Below, piece after piece: positions 17,103 through 24,680 of a stretch of 63,426 nucleotides of DNA. Origin of the DNA: a bacterium UBP4_UBA6127. GTDB taxonomy: Bacteria; UBP4; UBA4092. The DNA is taken from contig DIVR01000060.1 in NCBI GenBank assembly GCA_002428325.1, positions 4,203-67,628 of the forward strand. Reading direction: 5' to 3'. A program made the position numbers and the translations under genes. Numbering within the stretch: the stretch's first letter is position 1; each line of letters opens with the position of its first letter. Under the pieces are notes generated by a model. The model searched no databases. It worked only from the letters and a program-made list of their open reading frames with translations, and was not told the DNA's origin.

Positions 17103-17906
17103 TCATCCTCCGAAAGCGCTGTAACGACGAGTACCCCGGAACCATAAGAATCGGGATAATCCCCAAAAAACCAGAATCCAAATAAAGGCGGCTGCCAATC
17201 CTGCCCAGCCCTCAGAAACTGAATAATCCCCCAGGTAGAGTTTGATTTGGAAATAACCCATATATTGGAATGGAAGCCATCGGACTACTGCATAAAAGGG
17301 TTTGGGCAGAAGGTCCAGGGGAAACATTCCACCTGATAAAAAGAAATTCAAGATATAGTAAATAAAAAATAAGGAAGAGACTTCCAGCAGCCAGAATCCA
17401 ATCAATCCAGCGCAGTAGGTAATCAGGAAATTAAGGAATAGTCCCATGAAAGACATCAATAGAACCATCAGAAGAGCCTGAAGACCTACCGGGGGTAAAA
17501 TCTGATCTCTCAGAAGATAGAACCCGATGATCACCGGCAGTGAATTGGTAATTGCCAGAATCAGCTTTCTGGATAAGATAATAACCCAATGATACCAGAT
17601 ATATTCAATCGGACGGAGGAGGAATCGGTTGATCTGCCCATTACGGATATCCGATGTGATTTCATAATCCATAAACCACAATCCGACTATTTGCTGGGCA
17701 ACCATGGATAATACATAATAGCTGACAATCTTGATATGGTCATAACCCTGGATATGGCTCTGATCGGTGCTTTGGAAAATGGCATTCCATAATATCAAGG
17801 TCGCAATCAGGGGGCAGAACTGGGCGATGGCGAGGATGAAGAAATTGTACCGATAAATGAGGTTGGTCTGGATACCAATATTCAGGACTTTCAGGTATTT
17901 ACGCAT
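17103..17906 (-). CDS. ABC-2 type transporter permease (DUF990-like), first of pair
   Basis: 267 residues, six hydrophobic segments, beginning RKYLKVLNIGIQTNLIYRYNFF; contains NGQINRFLLRPIEY, a cytoplasmic segment also seen in its partner as SGNMDFNLTKPLN. The two permeases are diverged duplicates, lie 16 bases apart and follow the ATPase gene directly. Confidence 0.83.
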   Translation of the reverse strand: MRKYLKVLNIGIQTNLIYRYNFFILAIAQFCPLIATLILWNAIFQSTDQSHIQGYDHIKIVSYYVLSMVAQQIVGLWFMDYEITSDIRNGQINRFLLRPIEYIWYHWVIILSRKLILAITNSLPVIIGFYLLRDQILPPVGLQALLMVLLMSFMGLFLNFLITYCAGLIGFWLLEVSSLFFIYYILNFFLSGGMFPLDLLPKPFYAVVRWLPFQYMGYFQIKLYLGDYSVSEGWAGLAAAFIWILVFWGLSRFLWFRGTRRYSAFGG

Positions 17907-17912
17907 GAGCCG

Positions 17913-18899
17913 TTATTTCCTGGAAAAATTTCCAAAGATATCCCGAATGACATCTTCAATCGGGGGTTCTTCAATCGTCAAATCTCTTACGGAATATTTG
18001 TTCAAGAGTTCCGCCGACAATTTTGACACGGATTCCCGTTTGATTTTAATCATCACCTTCTCTCCCTCGTTGAGAAGTATTTCACCAAAACCGGCCAGGT
18101 CCTGTTCGGATGCGGGCTTTTCCAGAATCAAAGTAACCACTTTGGAATCAGCGAATTTCTCCAGTATTCCTTTTAATCCTCCATCATACAGGATGAGTCC
18201 ATGGTCAATGATAATGACCCTTCGGCAGAGTTCCTCAATATCACTCATATAATGGGAAGTAAGCAAAATGGTGGCCTTGTTTTGTTCATTATAAAACCGG
18301 ATAAAATCTCTGACTTTTTTCTGGGAAACGACATCCAGCCCAATGGTAGGCTCATCCAGGAAGATTACTTTGGGCGAAAAGAGGAGGGCGGCAATCAATT
18401 CCATTTTCATCCGTTCTCCCAGGGATAATTCTCTGACAGGAACATGGAGCTTCTCTTTTACATCCAGTATCTCGGTCAATTCCGAAATAATGGATTGATA
18501 TTGTTTATCGGGAACCCCATAGATTTCCTTGTTCAGCAGAAGAGACTCCATCGCAGGGAGGTCCCACCATAACTGGTATTTTTGTCCCATGACCAGAGAG
18601 AAAATCCTTCGGTAATTTTCCTTGCGTTCCCAAGGGGTAAATCCAAGGACTGAGGCTTTTCCCGTATCAGGATAAAGGAGTCCTGAAAGCATTTTAAGTG
18701 TGGTGGTCTTGCCGGCCCCATTGGGGCCCAGAAAGCCAACCAGTTCCCCTTCTTCAATGGAAAATGAGACATTTTTGACAGCCTCAACTGATTGATAAAC
18801 GGGACGGACGAGACCTTTGACCGAATTCCATAATCCCGGTTCTTTTTTCTGGACTGAGAATGTTTTTGTGAGTTTATCGACTTGTATGGCTATGGTCAT
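17913..18899 (-). CDS. ABC transporter ATP-binding protein (ABC-2 exporter type)
   Basis: 328 residues. Walker A GPNGAGKTT, Q-loop in SLVMGQKYQLWWD, signature LSLGERMKMELIAALL, Walker B VIFLDEPTIGLD, and switch His in LLTSHYM. The last about 90 residues form the extra C-terminal domain common to exporter ATPases. AGGA lies nine bases before the ATG. First gene of the three-gene exporter operon; only six bases separate it from the first permease. Confidence 0.92.
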   Translation of the reverse strand: MTIAIQVDKLTKTFSVQKKEPGLWNSVKGLVRPVYQSVEAVKNVSFSIEEGELVGFLGPNGAGKTTTLKMLSGLLYPDTGKASVLGFTPWERKENYRRIFSLVMGQKYQLWWDLPAMESLLLNKEIYGVPDKQYQSIISELTEILDVKEKLHVPVRELSLGERMKMELIAALLFSPKVIFLDEPTIGLDVVSQKKVRDFIRFYNEQNKATILLTSHYMSDIEELCRRVIIIDHGLILYDGGLKGILEKFADSKVVTLILEKPASEQDLAGFGEILLNEGEKVMIKIKRESVSKLSAELLNKYSVRDLTIEEPPIEDVIRDIFGNFSRK

Positions 18900-18979
18900 G
18901 ATATTGAATCCTATGGATAGTCCTATGATTTTATCATAGAGATTTATCTATGTTCGTTCTTATTTGGGAGTTCCAGAAG

Positions 18980-19018
18980 AAAAAGCCTTCTTTCAAGGTA
19001 AAAGAAGGCTTTTTGATG
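18980..19018 (-). terminator. Rho-independent terminator of the glg pair
   Basis: Perfect 14-bp stem AAAAAGCCTTCTTT (18980-18993) and AAAGAAGGCTTTTT (19001-19014), 7-base loop, T-run on both strands. It lies between the glgC stop and the ABC ATPase start, so it should end the leftward glg transcript. Confidence 0.85.
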
Positions 19019-19030
19019 ATAACTAATATT

Positions 19031-20290
19031 TTACCGATGGGATTTCGTTCTCTTTTTTAAGATGGAACCGTCGGGAATATCCCTGGAAATAAACTCATCC
19101 TCATGAAGATCGCTGTCAATGATGCAGCCTCCACCAATATCCATATAGGAAGGCAGCCGAGTCCTTTTTCCTATGAGGGTGATTCCATTTTGAGGAAGGT
19201 TGGACAATTCAGGAGAACCAATCTGGCTTTCCATTCCGATATGGACATATTTATCGCAGATCGTATTAACAATACGGGCCTCAGAGCCGATATGGGTATC
19301 TGAGAATATGATGGAATTACGGACCACGGCGCCATATTCAACCACGACTCCCGGAAAGAGGATACTGTTTTCCACATATCCATTAATGATGCATCCATTG
19401 GCGATGAGGCTTTGAATAACCTTGGCATTTTGATTAAGCCGAACCGGTGAGCGTTCTTCATTTTTGGTATGGATAGGCCATTCCGGATCATCCAAATCAA
19501 AAAGGGGAGGCTCCTGCAACAAATCCATATTCGATTCAAAATATGAGGGGACCGTTCCGACATCCCGCCAATAACCATTGAATTCATATCCATAAGTTCC
19601 ATAACGATGAATCATGGAGGGAATAATATCTTTCCCGAAGTCATGGGAACTTTCAGGGTCTTTGGCATCTTCTTTCAATATATGGTCCAGAATTTCCCGT
19701 TTAAAGAGATAGATTCCCATACTGGCCAGGTTTGATTTAGGTTCTCGGGGTTTTTCTTCAAAATGTATGATTTTACGATGTTCATTCAATTGGAGAATAC
19801 CAAATCGGGAAGCATCTCGATAATCAACCGGCATTACAGCAATGGTAAGGTCAGCATTATGCAGCTGGTGAAAATCAACCATTTTACTGTAATCCATCTT
19901 ATAGATATGGTCTCCGGAAAGAATCATAATATCTTTAACATTACTGGATAGGATGCGGTTCATATTCTGACCTACCGCATCGGCGGTTCCCTGATACCAG
20001 TCTTCTTTCATACCGATACCCAAGGCCGGTTGAAACATGGATAAGCCGCCATTCATCCGGTCCAGATCCCAGGGCCGGCCTATCTGGATATGTTCTTGCA
20101 AAGAACGAGGCCTGTACTGAGTCAGTAAAAATACCTGGGAAATACCGGAATTAACACAATTGCTGAGGGTGAAATCAATCAGGCGATATTTTCCTCCAAA
20201 AGGAACCGCTGGTTTGGCGCGAAGTTCAGAAAGGATATTTAATCGCTGTCCCTGGCCTCCGGCAAGAATCATGGCAAGGATGGTATTCAT
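19031..20290 (-). CDS. glgC: Glucose-1-phosphate adenylyltransferase
   Basis: Makes ADP-glucose from ATP and glucose-1-phosphate for glycogen synthesis. 419 residues from the ATG at 20290, chosen because GGGAG lies ten bases upstream and homology begins at MNTILAMILAGG; the longer frame overlaps the upstream gene. The nucleotide motif GGQGQRL (11-17), RAKPAVPFGGKYR (24-36), catalytic SGDHIYKMDY and the glucose-1-phosphate Lys in FEEKP are all intact. The C-terminal left-handed beta-helix has hexapeptide-like repeats (ANGCIINGYVENSILFPGV). It starts one base after the stop of a paralogue, so the pair is translationally linked. Confidence 0.94.
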   Translation of the reverse strand: MNTILAMILAGGQGQRLNILSELRAKPAVPFGGKYRLIDFTLSNCVNSGISQVFLLTQYRPRSLQEHIQIGRPWDLDRMNGGLSMFQPALGIGMKEDWYQGTADAVGQNMNRILSSNVKDIMILSGDHIYKMDYSKMVDFHQLHNADLTIAVMPVDYRDASRFGILQLNEHRKIIHFEEKPREPKSNLASMGIYLFKREILDHILKEDAKDPESSHDFGKDIIPSMIHRYGTYGYEFNGYWRDVGTVPSYFESNMDLLQEPPLFDLDDPEWPIHTKNEERSPVRLNQNAKVIQSLIANGCIINGYVENSILFPGVVVEYGAVVRNSIIFSDTHIGSEARIVNTICDKYVHIGMESQIGSPELSNLPQNGITLIGKRTRLPSYMDIGGGCIIDSDLHEDEFISRDIPDGSILKKRTKSHR

Positions 20291-20291
20291 A

Positions 20292-21557
20292 TTACTTATT
20301 CTCCCTTCCATGGATTGTAGAGCCATCGGGGATATCCAGTTGAGGGAAATCCGATTCTTTAGTGAATGCATCGACGATGCAGTTTTTACCGATGACAGCC
20401 TGAGCCGGTATTTCGGCGCATTTGCCTATAACGGTCAGATGTTCGTCCATCACATTCACATTGTTTTCAGCTTCAAATTGAGGGCATTGCCATCCGATAC
20501 TGGTATCCGCTCCGATATGGACAACTTTATCGATGATCGAACCGATGATACAGCAGCCTTCGTTGATAACACTGCGTTGCATGACAATGGAATTAATGAC
20601 CCGGGCTTCTTTACCGATATAAACACCGGGAAAGATTATGGAATGTTCAACATATCCATTTACCACACTTCCATTGGCAATCACCGAATTGATGACTCGG
20701 GCTGTTTTCCCAAACCTGACCGGAGGCTTACGTTCGGTGGTGGTATGAATGGTCCATTCCTTATCATTGAGATTTAATCGTTCCTGATGGTCAATGATAT
20801 CCATGCTGGTTCGCCAGTAATCAGAAATAGTCCCGATATCCCGCCAGTAATCCTTGAACTCATAGGCGTAAACTTCGCCCATATCAATCATATCCATCAG
20901 CATGTGGTAGAGGATATCGAATCGATTGTCTCGTCCAATCCGCTGCAGCTTATACAAGAGAACTTCTGTGTCAAACAGGTAAATCCCCATATTGACCAGA
21001 TCAGAGGAGGGGTCTTGGGGTTTTTCGGTAATGCTTCTGATTTTATATTGGTCATCCATACTGACGACTCCGCATCGTTGGGCAAATTTCCGGGAAACCC
21101 GGGTTACAGCCATCGTGACCGGAGCTTTTTTCTCGATATGGAATTGCAGCATTTTTCGGTAATCCATTTTATAAATCTGGTCACCTGAGAGAACCAGGGT
21201 ATATTTAGATTCATTATTCAATATGAAATCCTGATTCTGGTAGAGTGCATCCGCCGTCCCCCGATACCATCCTGTGTTGGCATTGCTCAGGTAGGGTTGA
21301 AGGATTTGCACCCCGCCATTGGCGCGATCCAGATCCCAAGGTTTACCTATCCCGATATGGTCCATAAGAGAATAAGGAGTGTACTGGGCCATAATCCCGA
21401 CAGTATAAATATCTGAATTGACGCAGTTACTCAGGGGAAAATCAATGATTCGGTATTTTCCTCCGAAGGGAATAGATGTCGTGGTCCGGGTTCGCTCCAG
21501 AATACTTAAAGGATGACTTCGTCCACCGGCAAGAATTATGGCTATAATCTTTTTCAT
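20292..21557 (-). CDS. GlgC paralogue with altered nucleotide-binding motif
   Basis: 421 residues, aligning without gaps to GlgC through the first 34 positions. The pyrophosphorylase motif reads GGRSHPL instead of GGxGxRL (Ser14 and Pro16 replace Gly and Arg), and RAKPA is RTTTS (Thr26 replaces Lys). SGDQIYKMDY and ITEKP are kept, so sugar-phosphate binding may be intact while ATP handling or catalysis is weakened. This resembles regulatory-subunit pairs (GlgC/GlgD, plant small/large subunits), so a heteromeric ADP-glucose pyrophosphorylase is a fair inference. It is the first gene of the two-gene operon, downstream of the palindrome-rich region. Confidence 0.85.
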   Translation of the reverse strand: MKKIIAIILAGGRSHPLSILERTRTTTSIPFGGKYRIIDFPLSNCVNSDIYTVGIMAQYTPYSLMDHIGIGKPWDLDRANGGVQILQPYLSNANTGWYRGTADALYQNQDFILNNESKYTLVLSGDQIYKMDYRKMLQFHIEKKAPVTMAVTRVSRKFAQRCGVVSMDDQYKIRSITEKPQDPSSDLVNMGIYLFDTEVLLYKLQRIGRDNRFDILYHMLMDMIDMGEVYAYEFKDYWRDIGTISDYWRTSMDIIDHQERLNLNDKEWTIHTTTERKPPVRFGKTARVINSVIANGSVVNGYVEHSIIFPGVYIGKEARVINSIVMQRSVINEGCCIIGSIIDKVVHIGADTSIGWQCPQFEAENNVNVMDEHLTVIGKCAEIPAQAVIGKNCIVDAFTKESDFPQLDIPDGSTIHGRENK

Positions 21558-21805
21558 GAGAATTAAAGGTTTTCCGTCTATCTATTTGTTTAAAAAATAT
21601 GGATTTTACTTTATCTGAGGATGGGGTAACCGTCAAGAAAAAAGAACATTTAGATATTGAAATAATTTTCGTGTCTATTTACCCATTCAGGCTCTTATTG
21701 AAAGCAACAATATAATTATATGAAATTCCTCAGGATCAGGAGACTTCATTAAGGGATATTATGATAACCAATTTCCTAAAGTTATATTAATAAAGGATAA
21801 TCTCT

Positions 21806-21823
21806 TTTTGACAGCTGTCAAAA
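21806..21823. promoter_or_regulatory. Perfect 18-bp palindrome, operator candidate 1
   Basis: TTTTGACAGCTGTCAAAA is its own reverse complement. It embeds TTGACA, the consensus -35 hexamer, on both strands. A near-identical copy lies 48 bp away. Confidence 0.6.
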
Positions 21824-21853
21824 GAAACAGACATTGAATTTATTAGGGTTATC

Positions 21854-21871
21854 TTTTGACAGCTGACAAAA
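21854..21871. promoter_or_regulatory. 18-bp near-palindrome, operator candidate 2
   Basis: TTTTGACAGCTGACAAAA differs from operator candidate 1 at one base. On the minus strand it offers TTGTCA about 18 bases before TAATAA, a weak promoter toward glg, so a repressor here would block it. Confidence 0.55.
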
Positions 21872-21947
21872 TTAAATCTTGTCCATCTTCATGGGGGCAT
21901 AAAGAACAGATAACTTCTAGATATTCTATAAACATTTCAAATAATTG

Positions 21948-21967
21948 AAGTTATGTTTGCATAACTT
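21948..21967. promoter_or_regulatory. 20-bp inverted repeat, operator candidate 3
   Basis: AAGTTATGTTTGCATAACTT: perfect 8-bp arms around a 4-base spacer, unrelated in sequence to the first two candidates. Size and symmetry fit a dimeric regulator site; the regulator is unknown. Confidence 0.45.
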
Positions 21968-22081
21968 GCCAGCATATTTAAATAATAATGACTGATAACA
22001 TTGGAGTTAACACCTAAATGTTAAGAGATATATTCAGGTTCATTATTAAATAAAGAGAAAATAGTTGATTATTAGGATTAT

Positions 22082-22116
22082 AAAAAAAAGGCATCAACTT
22101 TACAAGTCGATGCCTT
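22082..22116 (-). terminator. Rho-independent terminator of gyrBA
   Basis: On the minus strand AAGGCATCGACTT pairs with AAGTTGATGCCTT (13 bp with one G-U), loop of 3, then an eight-base T-run. Just downstream of the gyrA stop. Confidence 0.85.
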
Positions 22117-22137
22117 CATTTTACAGGATTCTATTTT

Positions 22138-24633
22138 TTATTCAATGACAGTGTCTGGTTCTGGATTTTCGGGAGCTTCAGCAATATCCCCATTCATATC
22201 GGGTTCATCTTTTTCGACTAAACGGGCGACACAAGCTAATTTGTCCTGGTCATCAAGATTTATCAGCGTTACTCCCTTGGTGTTTCGGGAAATAGTCCTG
22301 ATATCTCCGACTGGACAACGTATCATGGTACCCTGAGAGGTGATCATTAACAATTCATCTCCATCAACCACTTCTCGGATATCGACGACATGGCCGTTTC
22401 TCTTGTCAGCCTTAATGTTGATGACTCCGGAACCTCCACGGGTTTGTACCCGGTATTCAGAAATCGGAGTTCTCTTTCCGTAACCGTTCTCGGTCGCTGT
22501 TAAGAGGGTTCCATCCATGTGGACAACTTCCATACCAATGACGAAATCACCCTTACTCAGTCGAATGCCTCTAACTCCTCCGGCCGTCCGACCCATCGCC
22601 CGTACATCGCTTTCGGGGAATCGGATGGCTTTTCCATTCCAGGTTCCTATGAGAAGTTCCTGATTGCCATCGGTCATCTTAACGGAAACCAGACTATCTT
22701 TCTCATCCAGGGTTATTGCAATGATACCACCCTGTTTGCGTTTACCAAAAGCCGATAATTCGGTCTTTTTGACGGTTCCGTCAGCTGTTACCATGACAAT
22801 GAAATGCTTATCATCAAATTCACGGACAGCAAAACAGGCTGAAATCTTTTCATCGCTGGCCATCTCAAGGACATTCACAATGGCCTTACCCTTGGAACCA
22901 CGGCCGGCTTCCGGGATCTCATAGACTTTAATCCAATAAACACGGCCTTTATCGGTAAAGAACATCATGTAGTCATGAGTAGAGGCAATGAAGAGATCTG
23001 AAACAATATCTTCTTCTTTGGTTCCCATCCCCATGATACCTCGGCCCCCACGACGCTGGCTTCGATAAGCAGTCGGTGTGATTCGTTTGATATAGCCGGT
23101 TCGGGTAATGGTGACTACCATGTTCTCGTCAGCTATCAAATCTTCAACCTGAAGTTCCCCTTCAGCTTCGATAATCTGGGTACGCCGTTCATCCCCATGT
23201 TTTTCCTGGATTTCTTTCAGTTCTTCTTTAATAATATTCAACACTAAATCATTGCTATTGAGAATTGAGGTCAGATATTCGATGGTCTTGAGCAATTCCC
23301 TGTATTCATTCTCAATTTTTTCCTGTTCCAGGTTTGTTAACTGGTGCAGTCTCATGGCCAGGATGGCTTCCGCCTGGAGGATTGTCAATTTGAAATTATT
23401 AACCAGGCCTTCTTTGGCTTCATCAGGACTATTGCTGGCCCGGATGAGCTTGATAATAGCATCAAGATTCTTAAGAGCTATTTTCAAACCCTCTAATATA
23501 TGGGCTCTGGCTTTGGCTTTATCCAACTCATATTTAGTCCGGCGGGTAATAACTTCCTTGCGGTGCTCAACAAACAATCCCAGCATGCTTTTTAAGGGAA
23601 GATATTGAGGCGCTCCATTAACTAATGCCAGATTGATAATACTGAATGTCGTCTGGAGTTCCGTATGTTTAAAAAGCTGATTCAGAACTACTTTGGGAAC
23701 GACATCCCGGCGTAATTCGATAACGATTCTCATTCCTTCACGGTCAGATTCGTCTCGAATATCTGTAATTCCATCTATTTTTTTATCATTCACTAATCCG
23801 GCTATCTTCTTGATGGTCTCTTCTTTATTCACCTGATAGGGGATTTCAGTTATGACAATTTGAGTCTTATTACTTTTCAGGGTTTCAATATTGGCTTTGG
23901 ACCGAATGGTTAATTTACCACGTCCGGTCCTATAAGCATCCAAAATCCCCTGGCGGCCCAAAATATAGGCTCCCGTAGGGAAATCCGGCCCATGAAGATA
24001 TTTAATCAGATCAGGGACGGAAATTTCAGGGTTCTCTATATAAGCGACAGTGGCTTTGCAGACCTCATTAAGATTATGCGTCGGCATATTGGTAGCCATA
24101 CCGACCGCAATACCATTTGAACCATTGACCAGAAGATTGGGAAAACGGTTGGGAAGAACCGAAGGTTCCTGATTGGATTCATCGTAATTCGGGACAAAAT
24201 CCACCGTATCCTTATCAATATCTTTTAATAGTTCCTCGGCAATCTGGGATAGCCTAGCTTCAGTATAACGCATGGCTGCCGCTGAATCGCCATCCACCGA
24301 GCCGAAGTTTCCCTGTCCGTCAATCAGAGGATAACGAATGGAGAAATCCTGTTCCATTCGAACCAACGCATCATAAATCGAAGAATCTCCATGGGGATGG
24401 AAAGTCTTCATGACTTCCCCTACGATACTGGCAGATTTTTTTCTTTGACGATTGGAGAACATGCCCTGCTGATGCATTGCATAAATGATGCGGCGATGGA
24501 CGGGTTTTAATCCATCTCGCACATCGGGGAGGGCTCGTCCAACAATAACACTCATCGCATAATCGAGATAAGAATGTCTCATCTCGTTTTCGATGGGTAT
24601 CGGGACAACCCGTTGTCTTTGGTCATTCAACAT
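22138..24633 (-). CDS. gyrA: DNA gyrase subunit A
   Basis: Breakage-reunion subunit of DNA gyrase. 831 residues, normal length. Active-site Tyr in AAMRYTEARLS, N-terminal HSYLDYAMSVIVGRALPDVRDG, and the GyrA box QRRGGRG, which marks gyrase rather than topoisomerase IV. The C-terminal beta-pinwheel repeats are followed by an acidic tail. ATG at 24633 with AGGAG upstream. Lies 47 bases downstream of gyrB, so gyrB-gyrA is one operon. Confidence 0.97.
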   Translation of the reverse strand: MLNDQRQRVVPIPIENEMRHSYLDYAMSVIVGRALPDVRDGLKPVHRRIIYAMHQQGMFSNRQRKKSASIVGEVMKTFHPHGDSSIYDALVRMEQDFSIRYPLIDGQGNFGSVDGDSAAAMRYTEARLSQIAEELLKDIDKDTVDFVPNYDESNQEPSVLPNRFPNLLVNGSNGIAVGMATNMPTHNLNEVCKATVAYIENPEISVPDLIKYLHGPDFPTGAYILGRQGILDAYRTGRGKLTIRSKANIETLKSNKTQIVITEIPYQVNKEETIKKIAGLVNDKKIDGITDIRDESDREGMRIVIELRRDVVPKVVLNQLFKHTELQTTFSIINLALVNGAPQYLPLKSMLGLFVEHRKEVITRRTKYELDKAKARAHILEGLKIALKNLDAIIKLIRASNSPDEAKEGLVNNFKLTILQAEAILAMRLHQLTNLEQEKIENEYRELLKTIEYLTSILNSNDLVLNIIKEELKEIQEKHGDERRTQIIEAEGELQVEDLIADENMVVTITRTGYIKRITPTAYRSQRRGGRGIMGMGTKEEDIVSDLFIASTHDYMMFFTDKGRVYWIKVYEIPEAGRGSKGKAIVNVLEMASDEKISACFAVREFDDKHFIVMVTADGTVKKTELSAFGKRKQGGIIAITLDEKDSLVSVKMTDGNQELLIGTWNGKAIRFPESDVRAMGRTAGGVRGIRLSKGDFVIGMEVVHMDGTLLTATENGYGKRTPISEYRVQTRGGSGVINIKADKRNGHVVDIREVVDGDELLMITSQGTMIRCPVGDIRTISRNTKGVTLINLDDQDKLACVARLVEKDEPDMNGDIAEAPENPEPDTVIE

Positions 24634-24680
24634 TTTGGATAGTCTCCTGTGAGTGTATCTCTTCAGTTATCAAAGTCAAA

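Larger units (their letters stand above)
21558..22137. promoter_or_regulatory. 580-base upstream region of the glg pair
   Basis: No coding frame visible. It holds three palindromes (entries below) and, at its right end, the gyrA terminator. Very AT-rich. Since gyrA ends here and only glg reads out of it, the palindromes most likely control the glg transcript. Confidence 0.5.

Noticed and set aside
20160..20777. 205-codon open frame on the plus strand over the glg pair
   Set aside because: Antisense to two well supported genes and without known motifs.
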